Source of the DNA: Archangium sp.
Lineage (GTDB): Bacteria; Myxococcota; Myxococcia; Myxococcales; Myxococcaceae
DNA length: 11,167 bases
Assembly (NCBI GenBank): GCA_016793585.1
Contig: JAEUJR010000834.1
Location: 1-11,167, forward strand
Direction: 5' to 3'
This document shows, in pieces, positions 1 through 7,362 of the stretch (the stretch's first letter is position 1; every line of letters starts with the position of its first letter). A program made the position numbers and the translations under genes. The notes beneath the pieces were generated by a model, which saw nothing but the letters and a program-made list of their open reading frames with translations, did no database searches and was not told where the DNA came from.

Positions 1-734
1 TCAAGCTGATTCGCGACCGGGCGAAGCCGCCGAAAGACGTCGACCGCGCGATGGTGAAGGACCGGTACCGGCTGGTGAAGAAGGCCGACCGCGCGGGGCG
101 CATGGCCGACACGCTCGAGTACGCCGACGTCGCGCTGCCGAAGGCGCGCCTGTCACCCGCGCTGCTCGACGAGCTTCGCCGCGAGGTGCCGACGCAGCTG
201 TCGGAGGACGGTGACTCCATCATCCTCTCGCACCTGTACATCGAGCGCCGCATGACGCCCCTCGACCTGTACCTGCGCAAAGCGAGCGACGCCGACCTCG
301 CGCGGGCGGTCGACGACTTCGGCAGGTGCCTCGAAGAGCTCGCCTCGGCCAACATCTTCGCGGGCGATTTGCTCTACAAGAACTTCGGCGTCACGCGGCT
401 CGGGCGCGTCATCTTCTACGACTACGACGAGCTCGACCTGGTGACGCAGGTGAACTTCCGCACCATTCCCAAGGCGCGCGACGACGAAGACGAGACGCGC
501 GGCGAGGCGTGGTTTCAGGTGGGGCCGAAAGACGTCTTCCCCGAAGAGTGGAGACCGTTCTTCTTCACCGACCCGCGCGTGCAGCAGGTGCTCGAGACGA
601 AGCACCCGAACCTGTTCGAGGCGAGCTGGTGGAACGGCGTGAAGCAGCAGCTCGAGTCGGGACGACCGGTGCGGGTGCCGCCGTACCCTGATGCGGTGCG
701 GTTCGAGGTGAATCGGCGGCTGGCGCCGCGGTGA
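1..734 (+). CDS. aceK: Isocitrate dehydrogenase kinase/phosphatase, C-terminal part (5' end outside window)
   Basis: AceK phosphorylates and dephosphorylates isocitrate dehydrogenase in the cytoplasm, steering carbon between the TCA cycle and the glyoxylate bypass. The frame is open from base 3, upstream of the ATG at 51, and the preceding residues (KLIRDRAKPPKDVDRA) also look like AceK, so the gene begins outside the window and the ATG at 51 is internal. About 243 residues of a family that is usually near 570-600 are present, covering the kinase C-lobe. Counting from the ATG at 51, the catalytic block GDLLYKNFGVTR carries D106 and N111, and FYDYDE carries D124. The 18-residue spacing of the two Asp matches D457 and D475 of E. 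coli AceK. The gene ends three bases before the convergent lipoprotein stop. Identification is secure; whether an aceB/aceA neighbour lies upstream cannot be seen. Confidence 0.96.
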   Translation, partial: KLIRDRAKPPKDVDRAMVKDRYRLVKKADRAGRMADTLEYADVALPKARLSPALLDELRREVPTQLSEDGDSIILSHLYIERRMTPLDLYLRKASDADLARAVDDFGRCLEELASANIFAGDLLYKNFGVTRLGRVIFYDYDELDLVTQVNFRTIPKARDDEDETRGEAWFQVGPKDVFPEEWRPFFFTDPRVQQVLETKHPNLFEASWWNGVKQQLESGRPVRVPPYPDAVRFEVNRRLAPR

Positions 735-737
735 CGG

Positions 738-2804
738 TCAGCGCTCGAAGCAGAAGTAGTACGACGGTGTCTGGCAGAGCCCCTGGTCCAGGCCGAAGGC
801 GCTGAACGCGTCGTTGGCGGGGCTCACGAGGCCCTGGAGCCCAGGGGTGGTGCCCATCCAATCGATGCAGGTGTCGGCCGTGAGCGGCGCGGCGTTGGGT
901 GCGGGCGCTCCAGTGAAGACGAACGCGGGCACACTCGAGAGGTACGACCCGTTCGCGAACTGAATGACGGGCGCCGTGAAGCTGCGGCCTGCGGTGAGCG
1001 CGAGGTCTTGCGACGTGGCGACCTGCGTTCCATCGGGCCGGTACCAGACAGCGTTGGCTGGAGCGCCGATGGCCGCGAAGGCGCTCATGCCTCCGATGGG
1101 CCGCAACGCGTCGAAGGAGCGCCCGGCGAATGCGCCGGTGCACAGCCCGCTCCCTGCGAGCACCGTCGCCGCGACGGGGTTCGCCAGGTACGCAAGCTTC
1201 CCTCCATCGGGCACGCCCGGCTCTGGCAGTGGCGTCGACCAGTCGTTCTGCAGGCACAGCACCCGGGTGGGGGTGGAGCAGGCGACGGCGTAGCCTGCCG
1301 AGAAGCTCCACTGGTTTCCGCTGACGATGCCGCGGCTGTACGTGCCGCCGTCCGACCAGTCGTTGCAGTTGCTGAAGCCAGACGGAGCGGTGCTGGAGGC
1401 GCCCGCGGCGACCGTCAGTCGGCCGGCATCGCGCGTGAGGTCTGCGCCACGGCTGTCGACGCTGGGCGGGTAGAACATGCGGTTGTTGGTGAGGAGCTGG
1501 TCGATGAAGGGTTTGCCGTCGACCCGCACCCAGCCTCGCGTCGTCGTCGTCGGTCGCGGGTCGGTGGCGCCCGTGCCGGTGCCCATCCACGCCAGCCAGG
1601 TGCCGGGAAGCCCCGCGTCGGAGGCCCAGGCGCGACACGCGGCCGTGTACGGCGCCACTCCACCGAGCGTGGCAGGCAGCGCCTCGGGCGAGACGAAGGC
1701 GCGGTTGTAGAGCCCGAGCGGTGCCGTCACGGCGGTGTCGGCGTTGAGCGTGCCGGCGCACCCACCATCACAGAGGAGTCGTGCGAAGGGCGTGGGGGCC
1801 AGCGAGAGGGCGAAGGTGGTGCCCGGAGGCGCATCGATGGAGCACGAGCCGGGGCAGACGAGCCCGGGTATGCCGGCGTCGACCGCCACGCCGTAGTCGC
1901 GCGCGCCGGCATCGGGAGCGAGCGTGACCGTCAACCTCGGCCAGCGCGTGAACGACGCCGACACCACGGTGCCTCCGTCGGACTGGACCAGCAGCTGACA
2001 CGAGGAGCCACCGTCGCAGCCCTCGAACCGGGTGAAGGTGCTTCGGTTCGGAACCGGCGTGAGCGTGACGACGGTGTTCCGCGGAATGGCGAGGTCGCAG
2101 CCACTGGAGCAGGTGGTGTTGAGCCCCGGCGCAGTGACCGTCACGGAGCCGACGCCGGTTCCGCCATCCGTTCGAATCGACAGCGTCACCAGGCTCCAGA
2201 CCGCGAGCCCTTCGATGGGCGCGCTGGCGAGGGTCGTGCCGCTCCTCGAGGCCGTGAGCGTCGAGTTGAACGCGCCGACGGACGAGGGGTTGAACGAGAC
2301 CTGCACCTCGCAGGTGCCTCCTGGATCGAGCGCGATGCTGTTGCAGAGCGTCTGACCGAAGGTGAAGGGCGCGCCAATGGCGATGGTGGTGGTCTGGGCC
2401 CTGGCGTCGCCATCGTTGCGGAGCGTCATGGTGATGGTGCTCGTGGTGAGCGGCTCGATGATGCCTGCATCTCCCCTCATCGGGTCCCAGACGAGCCGCG
2501 CCGAACCGCCCGCCGTGCCACCAGCCATCGCGGTGCCGCCAGCCATCGCGGCGCCGCCAGCCATCGCGGCGCCGCCAGCCATCGCGGTGCCGCCAGCCAT
2601 CGCGGTGCCGCCAGCCATCGCGGTGCCGCCAGCCATCGCGGTGCCGCCAGCCATCGCGGTGCCGCCGGCTGCCGAACCTCCGCCGGTCGCGCCGCCGTCA
2701 GAGCAGCGTCCATCGGCGAGGCAGCGGGCGTAGAGCTCGTTCCAGTCGTTCGCGCAGGCGGAGCACAGCACCGTCAACGCACCCACCGAGAGCAGGCGCC
2801 TCAT
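738..2804 (-). CDS. Large repeat-bearing lipoprotein with ASH-like, InlB-type repeat and DUF1554-like regions
   Basis: A 688-residue predicted surface or periplasmic lipoprotein. Residues 1-17 form a signal peptide ending in a Cys (VLCSAC, likely lipidated C17). Residues 24-34 (LYARCLADGRC) resemble a Cys motif I associate with myxobacterial lipoproteins. Residues 47-94 are eight GGTAMA/GGAAMA hexapeptides, a flexible stalk. Residues about 102-203 look like an ASH/choice-of-anchor-D immunoglobulin-like domain. About 205-286 and 289-360 look like two Cys-containing divergent InlB-type repeats. The C-terminal half (about 365-688) has two related modules, each ending in C-x-DW...FS...C-x-TP...C (C480-C517 and C646-C685), resembling DUF1554/lectin-like domains. 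Domain names are by eye and tentative. The ATG overlaps the previous stop (ATGA), with AGGAG at 2811-2815 inside the upstream gene, so the two are probably translationally coupled. Ligand and function are unknown. Confidence 0.85.
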   Translation of the reverse strand: MRRLLSVGALTVLCSACANDWNELYARCLADGRCSDGGATGGGSAAGGTAMAGGTAMAGGTAMAGGTAMAGGTAMAGGAAMAGGAAMAGGTAMAGGTAGGSARLVWDPMRGDAGIIEPLTTSTITMTLRNDGDARAQTTTIAIGAPFTFGQTLCNSIALDPGGTCEVQVSFNPSSVGAFNSTLTASRSGTTLASAPIEGLAVWSLVTLSIRTDGGTGVGSVTVTAPGLNTTCSSGCDLAIPRNTVVTLTPVPNRSTFTRFEGCDGGSSCQLLVQSDGGTVVSASFTRWPRLTVTLAPDAGARDYGVAVDAGIPGLVCPGSCSIDAPPGTTFALSLAPTPFARLLCDGGCAGTLNADTAVTAPLGLYNRAFVSPEALPATLGGVAPYTAACRAWASDAGLPGTWLAWMGTGTGATDPRPTTTTRGWVRVDGKPFIDQLLTNNRMFYPPSVDSRGADLTRDAGRLTVAAGASSTAPSGFSNCNDWSDGGTYSRGIVSGNQWSFSAGYAVACSTPTRVLCLQNDWSTPLPEPGVPDGGKLAYLANPVAATVLAGSGLCTGAFAGRSFDALRPIGGMSAFAAIGAPANAVWYRPDGTQVATSQDLALTAGRSFTAPVIQFANGSYLSSVPAFVFTGAPAPNAAPLTADTCIDWMGTTPGLQGLVSPANDAFSAFGLDQGLCQTPSYYFCFER
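2521..2664 (-). repeat. In-frame 18-bp tandem repeat (8 copies) in the lipoprotein gene
   Basis: Eight head-to-tail copies of an 18-bp unit, ccagccatcgcggtgccg on the plus strand, starting at 2521, 2539, 2557, 2575, 2593, 2611, 2629 and 2647. Copies 2 and 3 differ only by gtgccg to gcgccg. On the coding strand the unit reads as the hexapeptide GGTAMA (GGAAMA in the two variants). Because the period is a multiple of three, copy gain or loss keeps the frame and only changes the length of the linker between the lipid anchor and the folded domains. The near-identity of the units, codon choice included, suggests recent expansion by slippage or recombination. Confidence 0.97.
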
Positions 2805-3607
2805 GGGAACACTCCTGTCAGCCCGACGCTCGCGCCCGTCGGAGTGATGGTCGCAGCGACCGAGACCGGGCTGTCAGCACCAAAGAGGTACATCGCCGCA
2901 GCGCCGACCAACGCGGCCCCGCCGACCGCGAGCCCCACCACGGCCAGGGTCTGCGTCGTCTCGCCCGTCGCCTTGAGCTCGAGCCCCGAGGCGCCCGGCG
3001 TGCCGTTCTTCAGCGTCTCATGAGCGTTCTGAGAGACGACCGCGCAGGCGACACCTGCTCCGGCCAGCGCCACGCCCCCAGCGAGCGGAATCCACGCGAG
3101 CCGTCGCAGGCCTCCCGAAGGCTCGGCTGCCGACGGAGCGGGGCGGCCGAGGGCGAGGCTGGCGTCGCGGCTGAGCTGCCTGGCCGCCGCAGTCAGCACC
3201 TCGACGAGCTCGCCTTCGGAGCCGGCCGACGACGTCGCCAGCGCCACGGTGTTGCCGTTGGTCGCATCGATGATCTTGAGGTTCACCTGGTAGCGGCCGC
3301 TCAACAGCGCGAGGTCGCCCAGCACGAGCGCATCGACGCCGAGGGCATTGGCGAGCTCGGCCATGCACCCGCCTTCGCTGCACCCGAGCAACTGGCGTTG
3401 CCGCTCGATGCCGATCAGCGAGGCCATCTCGCGGCCCGTCACCACCTGCAGCCCCGCGTACTTGAGCTGCTGCGCGAGGTGCTCGGAGTAGAACTCGCCG
3501 AGCTTCGCGTCGATGTTCACGACCTGCAGGCCGGGAGATGCCACACGAAGCGGGGCCGAAGACCCAGCCGCACTGAGCACCAGTGACGTCAACAGCGGTA
3601 CGAGCAT
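2801..3607 (-). CDS. CsgG/LpoB-like envelope protein with two C-terminal hydrophobic segments
   Basis: A 268-residue predicted exported protein. Residues 1-18 are a signal peptide (MLVPLLTSLVLSAAGSS). Residues about 20-155 resemble the alpha/beta domain of CsgG/LpoB/TolB-N-like proteins: a beta strand, the helix FYSEHLAQQLKYAG, LQVVTGREM, then GCSEGGC (C76, C81) followed by MAELANALGVDALVLGDL and YQVNLKIIDATNG. The GC-x4-C plus 'ALGVDxLVxG' pattern is, to my recollection, frequent in uncharacterised myxobacterial proteins. Hydrophobic stretches at about 170-191 and 220-242 look like two membrane segments near the C-terminus. The start at 3607 is preferred over the in-frame ATG at 3673 because it begins directly with the signal peptide and has GGAGGG just upstream. 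It is probably co-expressed with the downstream lipoprotein, whose start it overlaps. A partner or assembly role for that lipoprotein is inferred from coupling only. Confidence 0.82.
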   Translation of the reverse strand: MLVPLLTSLVLSAAGSSAPLRVASPGLQVVNIDAKLGEFYSEHLAQQLKYAGLQVVTGREMASLIGIERQRQLLGCSEGGCMAELANALGVDALVLGDLALLSGRYQVNLKIIDATNGNTVALATSSAGSEGELVEVLTAAARQLSRDASLALGRPAPSAAEPSGGLRRLAWIPLAGGVALAGAGVACAVVSQNAHETLKNGTPGASGLELKATGETTQTLAVVGLAVGGAALVGAAAMYLFGADSPVSVAATITPTGASVGLTGVFP

Positions 3608-3610
3608 GAA

Positions 3611-3616
3611 CCCTCC
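3611..3616 (-). promoter_or_regulatory. Shine-Dalgarno that decides the start at 3607
   Basis: The minus strand reads GGAGGG-TTC-ATG here. This strong ribosome binding site supports initiation at 3607 rather than at the upstream in-frame ATG (3673), which would place 22 non-signal-like residues ahead of the signal peptide. Confidence 0.7.
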
Positions 3617-3693
3617 GTCGACGAGCCTAGCGAGGCCTGCGTTCGAGGTCGCGCACCCCGGGTGGGGCGCCACGTGTCATCGAGCGCGCGGCG

Positions 3694-4170
3694 TCACAGA
3701 CAGGTGGGCACCTTCGCGACCACCCCACCACCGTCGAGGGGCATGCCGCCGATGGCGCGCCCACGCAGGGCGGCGTTGACGAACACGGTTCTCCGATTGC
3801 GAGCGCGGTTCTCGGCGGAGTCGTTGGCCGCGACGGGCTTGCTCGACCCGAAGCCGACCGCGATGAGCCGCGCGCACGAGACGCCCTTCTTCACGAGCGC
3901 CGCGACGACCTCGGCCGCGCGCGCCTCGGTGAGCTTCTGGTTGAAGGCTTCACTGCCCTGACTGTCGCTGTGCACCTCGACCCGCAGCGTCGAGATGGAG
4001 GTCTTCGCCTCGAGGTACGCCTTCACGTGCTCGAGCACCGCGTCGCTCTCGGGCTTGAGGGTGGCCTTGCCCGTCTCGAAGAGAATCGGCTGGGTCATGA
4101 GCGTGTTGCCGTCGAGCTCGAAGAGGGGCTCGGCCGAGAGGGCGAGGGCGCAGAGGGCAGTGAGGAGCAT
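3694..4170 (-). CDS. Small OmpA-family peptidoglycan-binding protein
   Basis: A 158-residue protein with a short signal peptide (MLLTALCALALSAEP) and one OmpA C-terminal-like domain (about residues 28-131), the fold that binds diaminopimelate in peptidoglycan in the periplasm. Diagnostic pieces are ILFETGKATLKPES, VEVHSDSQG, FNQKLTEARAAEV, GFGSSKPVAAND and NRARNRRTVFV. D69 and R84 are 15 residues apart, the same spacing as the DAP-contacting Asp and Arg of characterised OmpA domains (D271/R286 in A. baumannii OmpA). There is no beta-barrel and no lipobox, so it is probably a soluble periplasmic wall-binding protein. A tail (132-158) with GGMPLDGGG and a Cys near the end follows the domain. 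An in-frame stop four codons upstream leaves ATG 4170 as the evident start, although no strong Shine-Dalgarno precedes it. It lies 24 bp downstream of the GFA gene and 86 bp upstream of the CsgG-like gene on the same strand. Confidence 0.92.
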   Translation of the reverse strand: MLLTALCALALSAEPLFELDGNTLMTQPILFETGKATLKPESDAVLEHVKAYLEAKTSISTLRVEVHSDSQGSEAFNQKLTEARAAEVVAALVKKGVSCARLIAVGFGSSKPVAANDSAENRARNRRTVFVNAALRGRAIGGMPLDGGGVVAKVPTCL

Positions 4171-4194
4171 GCCGCCAGCCTACGCCCGGCAGCG

Positions 4195-4611
4195 TCAGAG
4201 GTGGCGCGACTCGTTCGGCGGCGTCCACCACGCGTTGTCGCGACCGTTGAAGTACTGCACCTTCGCCGCGAGCAGCTCGGCCGGGTCGAGGTCGTCGAGG
4301 GTCGCCACGTTGATGCTGACGGTCACGCCGTGGTTCCACTCCGTGACCTCTGCCTGTTGAAACGGCGTCACGCCGCACGTCTTGCAGAACCCGCCAGGGC
4401 CACCCGAGACCGACGGGCCCTGGGCGGGGTAGCGCACGAGCTGCTCGGCGCCTTTCAGAATTCGAAACTGCGCGGGCCGCACCTTCACGCCCCACCACCG
4501 CCGCTTCCAGCAACTGGTGCAGTTGCACTTGCCCGTGCCCTCGGCGGCGAAGTCGATGTCGGCTTCGTAGGCGACGGCTCCACAGTGACAGCTTCCCCGG
4601 TACGTCTTCAT
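4195..4611 (-). CDS. GFA-family (CENP-V/GFA) zinc-binding enzyme-like protein
   Basis: A 138-residue protein of the glutathione-dependent formaldehyde-activating (GFA) family, a small cytosolic zinc-binding fold whose founding member was proposed to couple formaldehyde to glutathione; most members have no proven substrate. Cys motifs are in the expected order: GSCHCGAV (C8, C10), KCNCTSC (C29, C31, C34) and FCKTCG (C76, C79). The late motif NVATLDDL and the C-terminal FNGRDNAWW are also typical. The start at 4611 is chosen because AAGGAAG lies 7 nt upstream and GFA proteins characteristically begin a few residues before SCHCGAV; the open frame beyond it is antisense to the regulator gene. It is divergent from the WYL regulator across a short intergenic region holding a palindrome, so it is the likely target of that regulator. 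Confidence 0.93.
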   Translation of the reverse strand: MKTYRGSCHCGAVAYEADIDFAAEGTGKCNCTSCWKRRWWGVKVRPAQFRILKGAEQLVRYPAQGPSVSGGPGGFCKTCGVTPFQQAEVTEWNHGVTVSINVATLDDLDPAELLAAKVQYFNGRDNAWWTPPNESRHL

Positions 4612-4647
4612 GGTCGTGCTTCCTTTCTGAGCCGGAGTTCTCGCAGA

Positions 4648-4674
4648 CATTGCGGACAGCTTCGGTCCGCAATG
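4648..4674. promoter_or_regulatory. Perfect inverted repeat, probable operator between divergent genes
   Basis: CATTGCGGAC (4648-4657) and GTCCGCAATG (4665-4674) are exact reverse complements separated by 7 bp (agcttcg). The element lies in the 81-bp gap between the divergent GFA and WYL-regulator starts, 36 bp upstream of the GFA ATG and 18 bp upstream of the preferred regulator ATG. Symmetry and position fit a dimeric repressor site controlling both genes. It is unlikely to be a terminator: no T tract follows on either strand and it sits at 5' ends. The assignment to the WYL protein is inferred. Confidence 0.7.
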
Positions 4675-4692
4675 GTTGGTAGACCGCTTCTC

Positions 4693-5652
4693 ATGGTCGA
4701 GACCTCGGCGCGGCTGTTGCGGTTGCTGGCGACGTTGCAGGCGAGACGGCACTGGTCGGGCGCCGAGCTCGCGGGCCGGCTCGAGGTGACGGAGCGCACG
4801 TTGCGTCGCGACGTCGAGCGCCTGAGGAGTCTCGGCTATGGGGTCGACGCCTCGGCGGGTGTCGGTGGCGGGTATCAGCTCGGCGCGAGCAACGTGGTGC
4901 CTCCGCTGGCGCTCGAGGGCGACGAACTGGTCGCGCTGGCCTTCGCGCTCGCGAGCACGGGCGCGGCGATGCCCGGCCTCGAGCGAGCGACGCTGCGGCT
5001 GCTGGCGAAGGTGGAGCAGTCGTTGCCCGCGAAGCACCGGCGGAAGCTGAAGGCGCTGCAGTCGACCATCGTGACGCTCGACCGCCAGCCGACGGTGCCG
5101 GCTTCGACGTTGCTGACCCTCGCGTCTGCGTGCCGAGACGCGGTGACGGTGGCGTTCGACTATCGCGCCCACGATGGCGCGGTGACGAAACGAGAGGTCG
5201 AGCCGCTCCGCCTGGCGCAGACGGGGAATCAGCGCTGGTACCTGCTCGCGTTCGACCTCGGCCGCGCCGACTGGAGGACCTTTCGCGTCGACCGCATCGT
5301 CGAGCCCCGCGCCGGCCTCCGGTTCTCGCCTCGCACGCCGCCACGTCAGCCCGAGCAGATGTTGTCGGAGGCGCTCGCGCGCGATGCGTATTCGCTCAAG
5401 GTGAAGGTGCGGGTCGCGCAGCCCGCAGAGTTGGTGCGCCGAAACGTCGCGCCGTGGGTCGGCGTGGTGACGCCAGTCGACGCGAAGACCTGCTCGCTCG
5501 AGTGCGGAGCGCCCTCGATGGTGACGCTCGCCTCCCTGCTGCTGCTCAGCGGCGTCGAGTTCTCGTCGCTCGAGCCGGCGTCGTTGCGCGACCCGTTGCT
5601 GGCCGAGGTCGAGCGGCTCCGTCGCAGCCTCGGCCGACGTGGACGGAGCTGA
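4693..5652 (+). CDS. WYL-domain (YafY/DeoR-like) helix-turn-helix transcription regulator
   Basis: A 319-residue regulator. An N-terminal winged helix (about residues 5-65) contains LLRLLATLQARRHWSGAEL and the recognition segment VTERTLRRDVERLRSLGYGV, followed by the wing GVGGGYQLG. A WYL domain spans about 137-210, with RWYLLAFD (181-188) and TFRVDRI (196-202), the usual ligand-sensing core, and a C-terminal WCX extension runs from about 233 to 315. WYL regulators act in the cytoplasm on DNA. Known members sense nucleic acids or metabolites and include phage-defence regulators (BrxR, CapW) and the DNA-damage regulator PafBC. ATG 4693 is preferred over the in-frame ATG 4672, which lies inside the palindrome; the long open frame further upstream is antisense to the GFA gene. 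The next gene (GyrA-like) starts 18 bp after this stop on the same strand, so they may be co-transcribed. Confidence 0.94.
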   Translation: MVETSARLLRLLATLQARRHWSGAELAGRLEVTERTLRRDVERLRSLGYGVDASAGVGGGYQLGASNVVPPLALEGDELVALAFALASTGAAMPGLERATLRLLAKVEQSLPAKHRRKLKALQSTIVTLDRQPTVPASTLLTLASACRDAVTVAFDYRAHDGAVTKREVEPLRLAQTGNQRWYLLAFDLGRADWRTFRVDRIVEPRAGLRFSPRTPPRQPEQMLSEALARDAYSLKVKVRVAQPAELVRRNVAPWVGVVTPVDAKTCSLECGAPSMVTLASLLLLSGVEFSSLEPASLRDPLLAEVERLRRSLGRRGRS

Positions 5653-5670
5653 AGGCTATGCTCCGGAACC

Positions 5671-7362
5671 GTGGCCGAGACCGATGAACAGTTGCTTGCG
5701 CGTTGGCGCGAGACTCTGACGACGGTGCGTGGCTTCGAGGGCCAACGGCTCGACCCGGTCGACCGACAGACGCTGAACGAGCTTCGACAACAGCTGGAGC
5801 GGGCCGAAGCGGAGCTCGATCGCCGAGGGCTGCGTCGCACGGGCCTGACCCGTGACGGACCGTGGCAGCCACTGACGATGCACGTCGCGGCACCGCAGGA
5901 AACGAGGCCCGAGGTCGAGCTCACGTGGGAGCCGCGCGAGGAACTCGGCGTCAACAGCCTGCTGGAGTGGCTCGCCGACCCACGCTCCGACGAGATCGAC
6001 TGGGACGAGTACCACGCTGAGAACCCGGCACTCGTGCGTGAGTGGGAGCGCGAACGTGAACGGGAGCTGCCCAGCTTCCCCGAGTCGATGCCCCTCACCC
6101 ATCGTCGTGAGCCCGCCTTCGTTCCCGAGCTGGTCGATGGGCTGACGGCTGATCAACGGTTGCTCATCGAGCGCCTTGGTTCGGCTGTGCTTTCGCAAGA
6201 CCAGCTCCTGGCCGCCCCGCCCGATTCGAGCTCACTTCCTCGGGCGCTCGAGCAGCTTCGTCTGTCGCGGCGCCATCCATTGATCGCTGAGCACGGTGGG
6301 CTGATCGGGCTGACGCCGCTCGCGGCGCAGATGATCAGCGTGGAGTCAGGTCGCGTGCGCGTGCACGGTGGCTTCTTCCCCAACCTGCTCGCCAACGGTG
6401 CGGCCGATGCGTTCGCGTTTCCGGAGTATCGGATCAACCACATCATCGGCGCGGCGAGTCTCTTGATGGAGCATCCCGAGACGCCTGATCAGGATTTGGA
6501 GCACGCGCTCGGCTCGCCGCGGCTGGACGATGATGACGACGGCTGGTCACCCGCCAGGGGAAACATCATTCGTGTCCGCGTTCATCCGCTGCAGTGGGAC
6601 ATCTCGAACCGGCTCGAGTTCCATTTCCACACGCCCGAGGATGCAGCGCGTGCGGCCGAACGCCTTCGTCTCGCAGAGGAACGGCGCGAGTTCGACGAGG
6701 GCACCCAGCACGCGCTCTCGGACGGCACGAGTCTGGTGGTCACGCTGCCGCCAGGCGTCCAGGGCATTGCCGTCGTGCGTCGGTTGTCGAGAGATCGCGC
6801 GCTCGAGAGCTGTTGGCGGCTCGACACGACGTGTCTGCACGAGGGTGAGGCGAGACCGCGCACGCCTCGAAAGATGCTCGAGGTGTTCGTTCGCCGCTCG
6901 CGAGAGGAGGTTCTGCGAAGGCTCCGGCGCGAGAGACTGCCGGCCGACGACCGCCTGGAGATCATCGAAGGTCTGATGCGCGTCGCCGCAGATTCTCGCC
7001 TGGCCGCGCTCGTCGACGCTGCGCAGTCGAGGGAGGAGGCGGTCTGGGCGCTCACGCACCTCGGACGGCTCGAGGTCACCGGTCACCCGACGCTCGGGCC
7101 CCATGCCGTGAGCGCGGAGCCGTTCTCGGAGCCGCAGGCACGCGCCATCGTGTCGACGACCGGCCTTCATCGCCGGCTGCATCTGCTCTCGCTCGAACGC
7201 GAGTCACTGCTCGAAGCGCTCGGGTCGCGACTCTCACCGTTCAGACCGGCAGAGATCGACCGCCTGGTGCACGAACAGTTCGCGAGGGTTCTTGGGCTGG
7301 CGAAAGACGCCGACCTCTCCGTGCAGGCTCGACTGACGGTCAGCGCCTCATCCCGAGGGTGA
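5671..7362 (+). CDS. Degenerate GyrA/ParC-like protein lacking the active-site tyrosine and C-terminal pinwheel
   Basis: A 563-residue protein; about residues 145-535 follow the breakage-reunion domain of DNA gyrase/topo IV subunit A in order but compressed. [15 protein letters not shown] (155-169) matches the DGLKPVQRRILYAM region. DSSSLPRAL then [10 protein letters not shown] (185-210) matches GDSAIYDAL...[20 protein letters not shown] (214-222) matches [24 protein letters not shown] (235-248) matches [31 protein letters not shown] plus [18 protein letters not shown] (402-448) matches the tower/coiled-coil entry, and [26 protein letters not shown] (split here at 485-510) matches the SEVQAQAIL...RLTGLER segment. 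The Arg-Tyr active site (R121/Y122 in E. coli) falls in a deleted or replaced stretch and no Tyr is present there, so DNA cleavage is not expected. The protein ends where the GyrA coiled coil closes, without the DNA-wrapping domain. Residues 1-145, with a charged coiled-coil-like helix at about 30-52, are unrecognised. The start is GTG. Family call by eye. Confidence 0.78.
   Translation: MAETDEQLLARWRETLTTVRGFEGQRLDPVDRQTLNELRQQLERAEAELDRRGLRRTGLTRDGPWQPLTMHVAAPQETRPEVELTWEPREELGVNSLLEWLADPRSDEIDWDEYHAENPALVREWERERERELPSFPESMPLTHRREPAFVPELVDGLTADQRLLIERLGSAVLSQDQLLAAPPDSSSLPRALEQLRLSRRHPLIAEHGGLIGLTPLAAQMISVESGRVRVHGGFFPNLLANGAADAFAFPEYRINHIIGAASLLMEHPETPDQDLEHALGSPRLDDDDDGWSPARGNIIRVRVHPLQWDISNRLEFHFHTPEDAARAAERLRLAEERREFDEGTQHALSDGTSLVVTLPPGVQGIAVVRRLSRDRALESCWRLDTTCLHEGEARPRTPRKMLEVFVRRSREEVLRRLRRERLPADDRLEIIEGLMRVAADSRLAALVDAAQSREEAVWALTHLGRLEVTGHPTLGPHAVSAEPFSEPQARAIVSTTGLHRRLHLLSLERESLLEALGSRLSPFRPAEIDRLVHEQFARVLGLAKDADLSVQARLTVSASSRG

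Noticed and set aside
565..1761. 398-codon minus-strand open frame overlapping aceK and the lipoprotein
   Set aside because: Runs antisense through aceK and out of frame through the lipoprotein; Arg/His-rich with no recognisable motif.
2521..2664. CRISPR array
   Set aside because: The units are contiguous with no unique spacers, short (18 bp) and inside an open reading frame.
1008..3023. 671-codon plus-strand open frame opposite the lipoprotein gene
   Set aside because: Arg/Ala/Gly-rich translation with no signal peptide or domain. It is the GC-rich shadow of the minus-strand lipoprotein gene and reads the tandem repeat as a meaningless hexapeptide run.
3651..3671. GC-rich inverted sequence around CACCCCGGGTG as a terminator
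   Set aside because: The symmetric core is only five base pairs per arm and no T tract follows on either strand.
3970..4692. N-terminal extension of the WYL regulator frame back to 3970
   Set aside because: It is antisense to the OmpA-like and GFA genes. The winged-helix domain begins right after ATG 4693, and the extension shows no protein-like features.
4612..5172. N-terminal extension of the GFA frame up to 5172
   Set aside because: Antisense to the regulator gene. The GFA family begins just before SCHCGAV and a good ribosome site precedes ATG 4611.
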